64,000 nt of DNA, taken from contig JAIVAN010000003.1 of assembly GCA_020171895.1 (NCBI GenBank), positions 620,001 through 684,000 on the forward strand. The letters are read 5' to 3'. Both the position numbers and the translations under genes were made by a program. Each line of letters begins with the position of its first letter. Position 1 is the stretch's first letter. Shown one piece after another: positions 52,215 through 61,633 of this stretch. The notes below the pieces were generated by a model. That model saw only the letters and a program-made list of their open reading frames with translations. It made no database searches and was not told the DNA's origin. Source of the DNA: Bacillus timonensis. GTDB taxonomy: Bacteria > Bacillota > Bacilli > Bacillales > Bacillaceae_L.

Positions 52215-52943
52215 CTAATTAACAGCTTCTCTTTCTAACTCCAAAAATAATCTATATGTTTTAGGAGCTAATGTTTTCAACTGTAGTCTACTTTCATATG
52301 AGTAATAAAACATTGCAAAAGTCTCGGCAAAATACTCTTCTGGATAATTTAAAAAATAAGGTTTATTAGGAAATAATTTTCCGGCCTCATTTTTCCAAAT
52401 TTCTTTGTAGTCAAAATTTTCAGTTATTTTATGGAAAATTTGATTATCCACTGAATGACCTAGCTCATGCAACTCTAAATTCAATGACCCATGACCTTTT
52501 CCTTTTTCACTATGACCAATCTTTACTAATACAAGTTTTGATCCACCTATTCCTGGTACATCATCCCATGTTGGTCCATCTTCACTGTATCCTCTTGGTT
52601 TTTCACCTTTTAGGTGACTTGCAGTCGGTTCATCTGTCAATTTTCCATTAAATAGTTTAATCTTCACACCTTCATCTACAAGCATTTTTAGGATTTTAGG
52701 ATGAATATTACTTAATCTAGAGATTATGTTGGTTGCTTCCTTCTGATTAAAGTGTGATTCGTCCTCTGGTAGAACCACGATTGTATCTAATAATTTTTTA
52801 TTCGGAATATGCTTTGTTGCTACATAGAATGCAAGTGAATCAAAATCCCTTAATAACGTTCCAAAAGGTGATGCTTCGCCAACTTTATGGGTTGCTGTAC
52901 CTAGTAAAAAAATGATAGATAATAATATTACAAGTTTTTTCAC
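52215..52943 (-). CDS. Secreted zinc metalloprotease, anthrax lethal factor/PPEP-like
   Basis: 242-residue exported protein. A signal peptide covers about residues 1-24 (KKLVILLSIIFLLGTATHKV). The zinc motif HELGH is at 159-163, and a downstream PEEYFAETFAMFYYS gives the third ligand E207 with conserved tyrosines. The single catalytic domain (no binding domain) matches the lethal-factor-related family, which includes the secreted Pro-Pro endopeptidases (PPEP) of Clostridioides and Paenibacillus. Those cut surface proteins at Pro-Pro bonds. Which substrate this one cuts is unknown. ATG after GGGGAATT. Standing alone between thyA and ypjQ. Confidence 0.8.
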   Translation of the reverse strand: MKKLVILLSIIFLLGTATHKVGEASPFGTLLRDFDSLAFYVATKHIPNKKLLDTIVVLPEDESHFNQKEATNIISRLSNIHPKILKMLVDEGVKIKLFNGKLTDEPTASHLKGEKPRGYSEDGPTWDDVPGIGGSKLVLVKIGHSEKGKGHGSLNLELHELGHSVDNQIFHKITENFDYKEIWKNEAGKLFPNKPYFLNYPEEYFAETFAMFYYSYESRLQLKTLAPKTYRLFLELEREAVN

Positions 52944-53195
52944 AAAAATTCCCCATTTTTATTTTGTAAATGTCTAGCTGAATGAATAACTTCTGACTCA
53001 AAAATTAGATTACAATAATATTTTTAAATGTTACAAATATTATAACATATTTTTCAGAGATTAAAAGACTTCATCGATACTGTAATATTACTGGTATTTT
53101 TTTCACTTTAGTCCTATTACAACTTTAAAGGATTTAATATATTAATAGAGTAATTGTCCCATCCATTTCTGTTGATTTTACTATCAATACACAAA

Positions 53196-53229
53196 TAAAA
53201 AAAGCACATTGGAAGAACCAATATGCTTG
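53196..53229 (-). terminator. Terminator of ypjQ
   Basis: Minus strand AGCATATTGG TTCTT CCAATGTGCT followed by TTTTTTTATTTG. The rest of 52944-53243 is AT-rich with no gene seen. Confidence 0.8.
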
Positions 53230-53243
53230 CTAATTTCTACATA

Positions 53244-53780
53244 TTAATTTGAAATTTTCTCTCTATACGAAACAGCTCTTCCATCCTCGATATCTCTAGA
53301 ACGATGAGCAATTCTACTTGCAGCCGCTGCAGCTAATGCACAAACAATATCATCTAAAAATGTATGAACATGTTCTCCTTGATGTTCATCCAATGCTTTA
53401 ATAATTCCAAATTTCTCTTTATCTAAATAACCAAAGTTTGTAAGTCCAATTGACCCATAAACATTAACAATCGAAAGTGGGATTATCTCATCAATTCCAT
53501 ATAAAGGTTCATCACTTTCAACAAGATGTTGAAGCGGTTGAGGCAAAAGGTTCTTTTCTGCAAGTATATCTAACGATAATCCAGTTAATACAGCATGAGT
53601 AATTTCACGCTTGTCCAAAACCTTTTCTACATGATGAATACAGTCCTCAATTGTAACATCCGTCACATATTTCTTTTGTAATGTAAATACTATTTCTGCT
53701 ATATCGTGAATACGTACTCCTCTTTCTTCAAGCATATCTTTCGTAATCTTAACCATTTCATCTAGTGTGTATTTCCGCAT
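53244..53780 (-). CDS. ypjQ: Phosphatidylglycerophosphatase A family protein (YpjQ)
   Basis: 178-residue soluble-type member of the PgpA family. It lacks transmembrane helices. Conserved elements are VLTGLSLDILAEKN, SIVNVYGSIGLTNFGYLDKEK and TFLDDIVCALAAAAASRIAHRSRD, the acidic and Ser/Thr-rich core of the family. Function in B. subtilis is unproven, and membrane PgpA and this cytoplasmic form differ. ATG after AGTGAAT. It is followed upstream by ypjP, as in B. subtilis. Confidence 0.85.
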   Translation of the reverse strand: MRKYTLDEMVKITKDMLEERGVRIHDIAEIVFTLQKKYVTDVTIEDCIHHVEKVLDKREITHAVLTGLSLDILAEKNLLPQPLQHLVESDEPLYGIDEIIPLSIVNVYGSIGLTNFGYLDKEKFGIIKALDEHQGEHVHTFLDDIVCALAAAAASRIAHRSRDIEDGRAVSYREKISN

Positions 53781-53804
53781 CTTAAATTCACTCCTATATC
53801 TACA

Positions 53805-54410
53805 CTAACTCATCCATTTAGGAGGCATATTTTTATCCCAATAAATGTTACCCAGTTCATGATGAGACTGAAAATTATCATGGTATGTATGATAATGAAA
53901 GTTAAACCAATAGCCACTTTGTGGCGGATGATCCCTTCTTACGTGAAAACGAATTACATCTTCATTCGTCAATGAGTCATAGACATGAAAGATTTTTTCA
54001 CTAATTCCCCCTGTAGGATTTTCAGAAATCGTTAGGTTCTTCAAATTTTCGCTAGGATATTGCTCTGAAAGTAATACGATTGTTTCTTGAATCTTTGGTA
54101 GGATTAATGATCGAAACTCATCTTCTATTACGGGACCAATTTTGGCACCAAACTTTTTAAACGATAATTTTTCAGCCTCAATTATTGAGTGATTAATGAA
54201 GTCAGCTTCAAATGTATCATTGTAATCTATTGATATTTGATCGTAATTGTCATTTGATTCAAAGGTTTGTTTTTGCTCTGCTACATCTAATTTAGCATTC
54301 TTATCTGAATCAGTTTCTGTATATGTTAATGCCGCTGGTGGTGACACTAATCCAAATGTAAGTAATGAGAAGGATACCACTAATGCTTTGCGAAACCATT
54401 TATTCACCAT
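53805..54410 (-). CDS. ypjP: YpjP family exported protein
   Basis: 201-residue protein with a signal peptide (MVNKWFRKALVVSFSLLTFG) and a secreted domain. Conserved parts include DYNDTFEADFINHSIIEAEK, HVYDSLTNEDVIRFHVRRDHPPQSGYWFNFHYHTYHD, rich in His and aromatic residues, and NMPPKW at the end. The start is the ATG at 54410 with AAAGGACG upstream; the frame is open for 30 more bases. Function unknown. Typical in this place beside ypjQ. Confidence 0.85.
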   Translation of the reverse strand: MVNKWFRKALVVSFSLLTFGLVSPPAALTYTETDSDKNAKLDVAEQKQTFESNDNYDQISIDYNDTFEADFINHSIIEAEKLSFKKFGAKIGPVIEDEFRSLILPKIQETIVLLSEQYPSENLKNLTISENPTGGISEKIFHVYDSLTNEDVIRFHVRRDHPPQSGYWFNFHYHTYHDNFQSHHELGNIYWDKNMPPKWMS

Positions 54411-54655
54411 AACGAACGTCCTTTCATAATGAGTAAACAAATTATTATATTTATTTCATCTATTCTAACACACAATCAGAAATTTTTTGACTATTTTAAT
54501 AGTTTCTGAGAAAAATAGTTAAAAAGTATCATAATTGCTCAAGTAATGATATGTTGAAAATAATGAATTACAATATTTAAAACTAAACCGTTCATAACTT
54601 CCTATTTATTTGGTACAATAACAATGAAAATTACATAATGAAAGGAAGTGTCATT

Positions 54656-54733
54656 GTGAGCATTGATTGGATTTTCACAATTACTGGTTTTTTAACTTTA
54701 GGATATATGGTTTATCTTAACATTACTGACTAA
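54656..54733 (+). CDS. 25-residue single-TM peptide
   Basis: GTG start after AAAGGAAGTG, encoding MSIDWIFTITGFLTLGYMVY plus a short LNITD tail, i.e. a single hydrophobic helix, and followed by a good terminator at 54757-54799. It fits the shape of membrane micropeptides such as KdpF or CydS, but I cannot assign it to either. The ribosome site plus terminator make it more likely real than chance. Confidence 0.55.
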   Translation: MSIDWIFTITGFLTLGYMVYLNITD

Positions 54734-54756
54734 TATTAACTTAGTTACTAACATGA

Positions 54757-54799
54757 AAAAACAGGAACGGACAACGCTATTCCATTTCCTGTTTTTTTT
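54757..54799. terminator. Bidirectional terminator
   Basis: AAAACAGGAA ... TTCCTGTTTT with A and T runs on either side; serves the 25-residue peptide gene and the YuzL-like gene. Confidence 0.8.
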
Positions 54800-54801
54800 A
54801 G

Positions 54802-54933
54802 TTAATTCTGTTTATTTTTCTTACGAGTTGAACTTTTCTGCAGATTCCCGGTTTCATTTGTCGTAGTTCCTTGTCCCTCAACAGCAGGTGAACTTAAACC
54901 CGCTTTTGAAGGATCTTTATGATGTTTTGCCAA
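54802..54933 (-). CDS. YuzL-like small protein
   Basis: 43-residue protein starting MAKHHKDPSKAGLSSPAV and ending in a basic SSTRKKNKQN tail. This is the pattern of the YuzL family of small Bacillus proteins. The TTG start has GGAGGTG about 7 bases upstream. It resembles small, acid-soluble-type spore proteins in composition, but the role is unknown. Confidence 0.75.
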   Translation of the reverse strand: MAKHHKDPSKAGLSSPAVEGQGTTTNETGNLQKSSTRKKNKQN

Positions 54934-54976
54934 TGTGGTCACCTCCATAACTCTAAAATAACCAATAAATATTTGT

Positions 54977-55753
54977 TTATTCTAACTCAATTACACCATA
55001 GTGAAATTTAGCAGATTTGCGTTTTCTTACTTCAAATCCAAACTTCTGAAATTTGTCACTTTTCCAATGGTCCTTCAAAACTATCCTTTCTCTAGCAACT
55101 CGTTTAGCATGCCAGATAATTTCGTCAGACCATCGTGAATAATGAGCTTGAGCCTTTAAGGGATTTATCCCATTAGACTCCTCAATGTCTTCTTCGAACA
55201 TAGGATCAAAATAAATCACATCATAGCTTTTATCCGGAGATTGAATAAGAAATTCTTCATATGTTGAATGTTCTATTTTTATCCTTCTCATAGATTTATT
55301 CATAACCTCAAGGTTTGTAGTCCAAGTCTCCAACCCCTTTTTAACGATGTAAGAAATAAACTTATTTGCTTCTAATCCTATTACCTTCCCGTTTTCTCCT
55401 ACTATATAACTCGCTAAAATGCTATCTGAACCAAGGCCCACTGTACAATCTAGAAATGATTTACCTCTTTGTATATTTACACATGATAAAAAGGGATCTT
55501 TTTCACCTTTTATAATTCTTTTCATTCTGAACATAGCAGAGTTAGGATGGTAAAAAAAGGGCGCATTATTATCTCTTGAATGAATCTCATATCGTTCTTT
55601 CCCAACCACTAATATGTCATCAATGTAATTTCTGTGAATTTCTCCTATAGAGCTTTTTTTCCGCTCAACATATTTTATATGCAGATCTTTTGCTACATCT
55701 TTTGCTAGTTCAATCATTTCTTCATTTGTTCTACCTGCTGTAGTAACAATCAT
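54977..55753 (-). CDS. ypiP: SAM-dependent methyltransferase (YpiP)
   Basis: 258-residue class I methyltransferase. The N-terminal ~80 residues are a separate domain (TTAGRTNEEMIELAKDVAK, RKKSSIGEIHRNY). The Rossmann domain has motif I FLDCTVGLGSDSILAS, acidic loop VIGLEAN and motif IV DVIYFDPMFEED. The DPMF motif is like RNA/DNA N-methyltransferases of the RsmJ type, so the target may be rRNA or another nucleic acid. The start at 55753 has GGTGAGG. Order ypjP-ypiP-brxA is as in B. subtilis. Confidence 0.88.
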   Translation of the reverse strand: MIVTTAGRTNEEMIELAKDVAKDLHIKYVERKKSSIGEIHRNYIDDILVVGKERYEIHSRDNNAPFFYHPNSAMFRMKRIIKGEKDPFLSCVNIQRGKSFLDCTVGLGSDSILASYIVGENGKVIGLEANKFISYIVKKGLETWTTNLEVMNKSMRRIKIEHSTYEEFLIQSPDKSYDVIYFDPMFEEDIEESNGINPLKAQAHYSRWSDEIIWHAKRVARERIVLKDHWKSDKFQKFGFEVRKRKSAKFHYGVIELE

Positions 55754-55820
55754 TACCTCACCCATTTTTCCTTTTAATAGAAATCATAACAAAAGGATGC
55801 CCTTAAGACATCCTCTTCAC

Positions 55821-56255
55821 TTAACAATATTTTTCAAATGCAGTCGTTAAATTATCCATTATTCCCTCCATTGTATTTCCTTCAATATCATGACGAGGAA
55901 TAAAATGAACAACCTCCTTGCCCTTTAAGATTGCCATTGAAGGAGATGATGGTTCTAATCCAGTAAAGTATTTCCTCATTTCAGCTGTAGCTTCTTTATC
56001 TTGTCCAGCAAAAACGGTAACTAAAGTAGTTGGCTTTTTCTCGGAATTCATTACTGCTTGAGTTGCAGCAGGTCTAGCTAAACCTGCTGCACAGCCACAT
56101 ACAGAGTTTATAACTACGAGAGTTGTATCATGTATATTTTCCATAAAACTTTCAACTTCTTCTTTTGTTAATAACTCTTTAAATCCAGCATTTACGAGTT
56201 CTTTTCTCATCGGTTTTACTAGCTGTTTCATATATTCCTCATAGGCCATAGACAT
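55821..56255 (-). CDS. brxA: Bacilliredoxin BrxA (YphP)
   Basis: 144-residue DUF1094/UPF0403 protein with the redox CGC motif in SVCGCAAGLARPAATQAV near residue 53-55. The sequence MSMAYEEYMKQLVKPMRKEL and FIPRHDIEGN are close to B. subtilis YphP as I remember it. It removes bacillithiol from mixed disulfides on proteins (debacillithiolation), so the organism is expected to make bacillithiol. The ATG at 56255 has GGAGGGATT. Located downstream of ypgR. Confidence 0.93.
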   Translation of the reverse strand: MSMAYEEYMKQLVKPMRKELVNAGFKELLTKEEVESFMENIHDTTLVVINSVCGCAAGLARPAATQAVMNSEKKPTTLVTVFAGQDKEATAEMRKYFTGLEPSSPSMAILKGKEVVHFIPRHDIEGNTMEGIMDNLTTAFEKYC

Positions 56256-56333
56256 TATTAATCCCTCCACATTATTAATTAGTATTAGATTACATGATAA
56301 ATTAAAAATATTGTACTGATATTTTTTCCTATC

Positions 56334-57455
56334 CTATTTTCTACTCTCGGTCATTTGTTTCCATACAGAACCTTTCGCTTGTTCTCCCCCTTCAATACGT
56401 TCTATCGCAAGTTTAATTTGCATACTAACTTCAAATTCAGTATCATCTTGTGCTTGCTTTAAAGCTGAAACTGCTGACTCATCTCCTACTTCATATAAAA
56501 ACATAGCTGCTCTCCACCTTACCAGCTTGTTCGGATCTTTTAATGCTTTACACATTGGCTCAATTGAGTCAGGATTTCCAATGTCTGAAAGACAGTCACC
56601 AGCGGTTCTTCTAACCGTTACAGATTTATCTTTTAACGCAGTATACAAAAGCGGAAGAACTTTTTCATCTTCAATCATACCTAAGTAAACAGTCGCAAGT
56701 CTTCTAATTGAAGCTTTTTCATCCGCTAAGGCCTTCTTTAATACATGGATATCATCTATCGTTGGGTTCATTTGTTCTAATGCAGCATATCTTTTTGTCC
56801 AATCTTTATCTTCTAACATTTCTTCTGTCACTTTAAAGATACTTCTTTTTTGCTTAGTAGGATTGGAACTGCCTTCTTTTGCAATTGATACAAGTCTATT
56901 TAGTCGTTCTCCATTGTATGAAGCAACTAGTTCTTCGGAGACTTCTTTTCCAATGTCCTTCAAATCCCCATATCGGACTCCCATCTCTTTCCAGCTACGT
57001 TCTTGTATCACGTTACCTGTTCCTTTTTGAGCTTCAATAGAAGCCTGAATGAACTGTTCAGGTAAGCCAAACCTTTCTTCTTCACTACCATCTGTCACCT
57101 TAATTTGCATTGGAATTCCACCGATCATTTGAACAAATACTTTCACCTCTCCAAATGAATCGTCCAGTCTACTTTCTTGATTACTACCATCGGTTTGTTG
57201 TTCACCAAAGCACTCTCTTACTTGTGGTAAAATTACCTTCCAATCAAACTTGGCATTTCTTTCTATTGCAAGGAAGTCTGCTACATGATAAACACCTTTT
57301 ATTCCTTCTATATTCATGATGTCCTGAATAATTTCAGGAGCCTGATCCACATTTTCCTTCTTATAATTATTACTTTTCCCAGCAGGAAGCTCTTGGTCTA
57401 ACAATACTTTCATTGTATTTGGGCTCGGCGTAGGCTCTATTGATAATATTTTCAT
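56334..57455 (-). CDS. ypgR: YpgR/CvfC family HEAT-repeat protein
   Basis: 373-residue protein. The N-terminal ~90 residues are an Nfu/NifU-N-like domain (MKILSIEPTPSPNTMKVLL). A middle region includes NTNVIQERS-type KGTGNVIQERSWKEMGVRYGD. The C-terminal half has about four HEAT/armadillo-like repeats (LKKALADEKASIRRLATVYL, LLYTALKDKSVTVRRTAGD, MCKALKDPNKLVRWRAAMF). The family is called conserved virulence factor C in staphylococci. No catalytic residues; probably a protein-binding role, and Nfu-like features hint at iron-sulfur metabolism. Confidence 0.88.
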   Translation of the reverse strand: MKILSIEPTPSPNTMKVLLDQELPAGKSNNYKKENVDQAPEIIQDIMNIEGIKGVYHVADFLAIERNAKFDWKVILPQVRECFGEQQTDGSNQESRLDDSFGEVKVFVQMIGGIPMQIKVTDGSEEERFGLPEQFIQASIEAQKGTGNVIQERSWKEMGVRYGDLKDIGKEVSEELVASYNGERLNRLVSIAKEGSSNPTKQKRSIFKVTEEMLEDKDWTKRYAALEQMNPTIDDIHVLKKALADEKASIRRLATVYLGMIEDEKVLPLLYTALKDKSVTVRRTAGDCLSDIGNPDSIEPMCKALKDPNKLVRWRAAMFLYEVGDESAVSALKQAQDDTEFEVSMQIKLAIERIEGGEQAKGSVWKQMTESRK

Positions 57456-57644
57456 TGAAAATCTACTCCCTTACGTTTGTTTATTATTCATGATTCTATC
57501 ATATGTTGAGATGACTAACCATTATTTGACTTCCTTTGAACTTGTCTACTTTTATCAAATTTGGTATCTTTTCGAAAAAGTTTGTCATTTTTTCTTAATG
57601 TCTTAAATATGTATTTATAAAGATGACACCTAGGAGGAAACTTC

Positions 57645-58634
57645 ATGAATAAACGGAAAATTTCTCGAGATACAATAGTTGTCACTTCAGTTGCTGCAGG
57701 CATTTTTATTGGTCCATCTGTTATCGCGGAAGCTTCAGAAATTACCTTGTCACCAACTAGCACTTATAAGCTAGATGAAATTAATACATCACAAACTCTA
57801 CGATATGGACACACTGGATTTTCTGTAAGAATTATGCAACTCGAATTTAAAAGACTAGGCTTATATAATGATTCAATTGATGGAATTTTTGGGCCTAAAA
57901 CTAGAGAAGCTGTTAAACTTTTTCAAGAAATGTATAATCTTAAAGTAGACGGTATTGCAGGTCCTAATACGTTAACAAAACTTAAGGATGTTATGAAGAT
58001 ACAGACACCAAAATCCTTATCTTTAGGCGATACGGGTCCTGAGGTAGAAATATTACAAACAAAATTAAAAAAGCTAAATTACTACACGGCTAGTGTTGAT
58101 GGTATTTTCGGTAAAGTTACCCTAAAAAGTGTACAATCGTATCAAAAAAGATATCACTTAAAAGGGAATGGAGTTGCTTTAGAGGAGACAATCCTACACA
58201 TTTTAAAAAATAAAAATTTGAAAGGCAAAACCATTACTACGAAAAAGGTAAAAACTGAACAACAAAACACTGTTAAGACAGATGTTATTTCTATAGCTAT
58301 GAAATATATAGGCACACCTTACGTATGGGGCGGAATTTCCCCAAATGGGTTTGACTGTAGCGGATTCTTAAAATATATTTATAATGAAAATGGTGTAAAT
58401 ATCCCACGAACAGTAAGTGATATATGGAATTATGGACAGGATGTATCAAAATTAAGTGTTGGAGACATTGTTTTTTTCCAAACATATAAAAGAGGCCCGT
58501 CACATGCAGGGATTTATTTAGGTGATGGTAAATTTATTCACACAAGTTCATCTAAAGGTGTAACCATTAGTGAACTAAGTAATTCGTACTGGAAAACTCG
58601 CTACCTTGGTGCTAAAAGAATTGTCCAATACTAA
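57645..58634 (+). CDS. Cell-wall endopeptidase with two peptidoglycan-binding domains
   Basis: 329-residue secreted hydrolase. A signal peptide (about residues 1-30) is followed by two PG_binding_1 repeats (around 45-105 and 120-185, each with GIFG and [13 protein letters not shown] or [10 protein letters not shown]). The C-terminal NlpC/P60 domain has catalytic C238 (GFDCSGFLK) and H287 (PSHAGIYL). It cuts the D-glutamyl-diaminopimelate bond in stem peptides, as CwlS/LytE-type DL-endopeptidases do. The ATG follows AGGAGGAA. A terminator is at 58633. Confidence 0.92.
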   Translation: MNKRKISRDTIVVTSVAAGIFIGPSVIAEASEITLSPTSTYKLDEINTSQTLRYGHTGFSVRIMQLEFKRLGLYNDSIDGIFGPKTREAVKLFQEMYNLKVDGIAGPNTLTKLKDVMKIQTPKSLSLGDTGPEVEILQTKLKKLNYYTASVDGIFGKVTLKSVQSYQKRYHLKGNGVALEETILHILKNKNLKGKTITTKKVKTEQQNTVKTDVISIAMKYIGTPYVWGGISPNGFDCSGFLKYIYNENGVNIPRTVSDIWNYGQDVSKLSVGDIVFFQTYKRGPSHAGIYLGDGKFIHTSSSKGVTISELSNSYWKTRYLGAKRIVQY

Positions 58635-58671
58635 AAGGTCAGACTTTTTAAGTCTGACCTTTCATTTTTTT
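58633..58671 (+). terminator. Terminator of the endopeptidase gene
   Basis: AAAGGTCAGA CTTTTTAAG TCTGACCTTT with a T-run after a short gap. Confidence 0.8.
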
Positions 58672-60562
58672 ATCCCTCAATCATTTCAGAAAGTTCAGTC
58701 CATCGCTCTATTAATTTTTCTAACTTTTCGTTTTCAATACGATGTTCCTCCATATATTTTTGAGCCATTTCATAGTTACTACCAGCATTCTCTATCTCAT
58801 TCATTAAACTTTCGCATTTTTCTTCTTGTAAAGCGATCGTCTCTTCAATTGTTTCCCATTCTCTTTGGTCATTATAAGAGAGCTTTTTCTTAGTTGGTTT
58901 TAAATCAATTTTCTTTTCAGTTTTCGCCAACGATTCTTCTTCAGCATTTCCAACTTTATCTTGAATAGACACGGTTTCTTCCAAGTATTCGGTATAAGAA
59001 CCAAAATATGTCCGTATATTCTTAGGTCCCTCAATAATTAGGAATTGTTCAGCGACTTTGTCAAGAAAGTAACGGTCATGAGAAACAGTAATAACAACTC
59101 CTGGAAATTCCTCTAGAAAATCTTCTAAAACAGTTAATGTTTGAGTATCCAAATCATTGGTAGGTTCATCTAAAAGTAGCACATTCGGTTGTTCCATCAA
59201 TATTTTTAATAAATAAAGACGTCTTTTCTCTCCACCAGATAACTTACTTATCGGGGTTCCATGAGAATACATTGGGAAAAGGAAACGTTCTAACATCTGT
59301 GAAGCAGATATGTATTTTCCATCAGTCGTATGAATCATTTCGGCTGTCTCTTTTATATATTCAATCATTCTTTGATTTTCGTTCATTTCATTATTTTCTT
59401 GTGTATAGTAAGCGATCTTAACAGTTTGCCCCTTTTCAACTTCGCCACTATCAGGTAGGATTTTTCCAGCGAGTATATTTAACAATGTCGACTTTCCACT
59501 ACCGTTATCCCCTACAATACCTATCCGATCTCCTCGTTTAAACAGAAAAGAGAAGTTTTCGATAATTACATTCTGATCATATTTTTTTGTGACACTTTTA
59601 AACTCTAATACTTTTTTACCTAACCTACTACCACCTATAGATATGTCCACATTATCCTTTTGTCCAGAATATGAACTATTTTCAATGTCTTCAAATCTTT
59701 TAATTCTAGCTTTTTGCTTAGTCGTTCTAGCTTTTGCTCCCCTTCTTATCCATGCTAATTCTCTTCTATATAGATTTTGTCTCTTCTCTTCACTAGCTTG
59801 GTCTTGTTCTTCACGCAATGCTTTAGCCTCGAGGAATGAAGCATAATTACCCGTATAGCTATAAATTGTCCCGTTATCAAGCTCTAATATCCTGTTTGTT
59901 ACACGATCTAAGAAATAACGATCATGAGTCACAAGTAATAATGCACCATTGTACTTTTCTAAGTAATTTTCTAGCCAGGTTATAGATTTATAATCAAGAT
60001 GGTTTGTAGGCTCATCCAATACGAGTAAATCTGGTGTTTGAATAAGGCATTGTGCTAGAGCAACTCTCTTTTTTTGACCACCAGATAATTCTCCTACTTT
60101 TTTAGAAAAGTCAGTAATTCCTAATTTAGAAAGAACAGCCTTTGCATTTGAACTAGCTTCCCATGCATTATTTGCATCCATTTTTTGCTGTAATTTAAAT
60201 AAAGTTTCTTGTTTTATTACACTAGTAGGGTCTTCCTCTAATTCAATTAAAGATGTCTCATACTCTTTTAGTAGTCTTACTAAAGGTGTATCTCCCATAA
60301 AAACTTGATCTAAGACAGTATGATTCGACGAAAAATCAGGTTTTTGAGAAAGATAACTAATGGTATAACCCTTAGAGTGTGTAATCAATCCATGATCAGG
60401 TTCCTCCACACCAGAAACAATTTTTAGAAGTGTCGATTTTCCTGTTCCGTTCACGCCTATCAATCCGATTCGTTCATTGTTAGTAATACTAAATGAAATT
60501 TTTTCAAAGAGCTCTTTATCAGCATAGCTTTTAGATATATCTTCAACCGTTAATAGTTTCAT
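58670..60562 (-). CDS. yfmR: ABC-F family ATPase (YfmR/Uup type)
   Basis: 630-residue protein with two ABC cassettes and no membrane domain. Cassette 1: Walker A GVNGTGKS near 38, signature LSGGQKKRVAL, Walker B LLVLDEPTNHLD. Cassette 2: GDNGSGKS near 355, LSGGEKRRLYLLK, LLLDEPTNDLD. The inter-domain linker is Arg/Lys rich, and a long C-terminal coiled coil (about 560-630) fits the Uup/YfmR subgroup that acts on stalled ribosomes. The length equals B. subtilis YfmR (about 629). Its ATG overlaps the ypgQ stop codon by 4 bases. Confidence 0.9.
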   Translation of the reverse strand: MKLLTVEDISKSYADKELFEKISFSITNNERIGLIGVNGTGKSTLLKIVSGVEEPDHGLITHSKGYTISYLSQKPDFSSNHTVLDQVFMGDTPLVRLLKEYETSLIELEEDPTSVIKQETLFKLQQKMDANNAWEASSNAKAVLSKLGITDFSKKVGELSGGQKKRVALAQCLIQTPDLLVLDEPTNHLDYKSITWLENYLEKYNGALLLVTHDRYFLDRVTNRILELDNGTIYSYTGNYASFLEAKALREEQDQASEEKRQNLYRRELAWIRRGAKARTTKQKARIKRFEDIENSSYSGQKDNVDISIGGSRLGKKVLEFKSVTKKYDQNVIIENFSFLFKRGDRIGIVGDNGSGKSTLLNILAGKILPDSGEVEKGQTVKIAYYTQENNEMNENQRMIEYIKETAEMIHTTDGKYISASQMLERFLFPMYSHGTPISKLSGGEKRRLYLLKILMEQPNVLLLDEPTNDLDTQTLTVLEDFLEEFPGVVITVSHDRYFLDKVAEQFLIIEGPKNIRTYFGSYTEYLEETVSIQDKVGNAEEESLAKTEKKIDLKPTKKKLSYNDQREWETIEETIALQEEKCESLMNEIENAGSNYEMAQKYMEEHRIENEKLEKLIERWTELSEMIEG

Positions 60563-61206
60563 TCAAATCCATTCCATTCTTTAAAAAATTGCTGTAAATA
60601 AGTTTCCATAAATTGATGTCGTTTCTTCGCTTCTTTTTTTCCAGTAGTTGTGTTCATTGTGCGTTCAAGCTTAAGTAACTTCTCGTAAAAGTGATTAATT
60701 GCAGTGCTTTTCCCTAAACGATATTCTTCTTTAGTCATAGAAGATCTTACTTTCACATTAGGATCATAAATTAAATCTCCGATAGAACCAGCATAAGCAA
60801 ACGTTCTGGCTATTCCAATCGCTCCAATTGCGTCTAGCCGGTCTGCATCCTGTACAATTTTTGCTTCAAGTGTATTTACAGGTGGCTGATTGCCTCCTTT
60901 AAAAGAAATCGATGTAATGATATTTAGGATATCATTTTGGTCCAGTTGATTTATATTCATCTTGTTTAACCACAATCGTACTTTATTAAGCCCTGCTTTT
61001 TCTGATTCATTAAGCTTTTCATCAGCAATATCATGTAATAACGCTGCCATTTCAACAATAAAAAGATCTGCACTTTCAGCTATTGCGATTCTTTTAGCTA
61101 TTTTATGTACTCGGAATATATGCCACCAGTCATGTCCACTAGAATCATCGATAAGTGAACTTTTTACAAACTCAGACGTTCTTGCAATGATTTCTGCTGA
61201 ATTCAT
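60559..61206 (-). CDS. ypgQ: HD-domain phosphohydrolase (YpgQ)
   Basis: 215-residue HD-superfamily protein. The metal site is HDWWHIFRVHKIAKRIA (His) followed by ALLHDIADEK (HD) and IVQDADRLDAIGAIGIART (late Asp). B. subtilis YpgQ is a manganese-dependent nucleotide pyrophosphohydrolase as I recall. The ATG at 61206 has TGGAGTGAG. The yfmR start overlaps its stop. Next to ypgR in B. subtilis synteny, though the order is interrupted here by the endopeptidase gene. Confidence 0.88.
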   Translation of the reverse strand: MNSAEIIARTSEFVKSSLIDDSSGHDWWHIFRVHKIAKRIAIAESADLFIVEMAALLHDIADEKLNESEKAGLNKVRLWLNKMNINQLDQNDILNIITSISFKGGNQPPVNTLEAKIVQDADRLDAIGAIGIARTFAYAGSIGDLIYDPNVKVRSSMTKEEYRLGKSTAINHFYEKLLKLERTMNTTTGKKEAKKRHQFMETYLQQFFKEWNGFE

Positions 61207-61390
61207 CTTTTCTCACTCCAACTCGAACTATATCATCCGTATTGTATCACGATTATTAGGCGAATGTGGAATTCCTCGTTAAAATGAAGGCAAATAACTA
61301 TGAAGAGAATAAAATGTAAGTGAAAAAGTATAAATTTGTTTTACTAATAAAAATAACTGGGAATATCCCAGCTATGAAAGGAAGAGTAAT

Positions 61391-61630
61391 ATGAATTTAG
61401 GTTTTAGACCAGTAATTGGAACTGCTTGGTACGGAAGGCATGTGGTTATTATAAGATGCAACGCTTTGAACAATTCATTACTTTCTATCCAAACTAGTCT
61501 ACATGCACCTACAGAACCTACACACCCTAATTGTGCTGAAACAGTTGCACAATTTCTAAGTATTGGCTACAGCATCGTTTCGATTGTACCAGTTGGATTT
61601 AATGAAGTTCATTACATCATGACCAAATAG
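61391..61630 (+). CDS. Hypothetical protein
   Basis: 79-residue protein (MNLGFRPVIGTAWYGRHVVI, LHAPTEPTHPNCAETVAQFLSIGYSI, VGFNEVHYIMTK) of mixed strand and helix with no signal peptide. The ATG follows GAAAGGAAGA. No family recognised. Single gene on the plus strand, convergent with the next minus-strand gene. Confidence 0.65.
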   Translation: MNLGFRPVIGTAWYGRHVVIIRCNALNNSLLSIQTSLHAPTEPTHPNCAETVAQFLSIGYSIVSIVPVGFNEVHYIMTK

Positions 61631-61633
61631 CTT

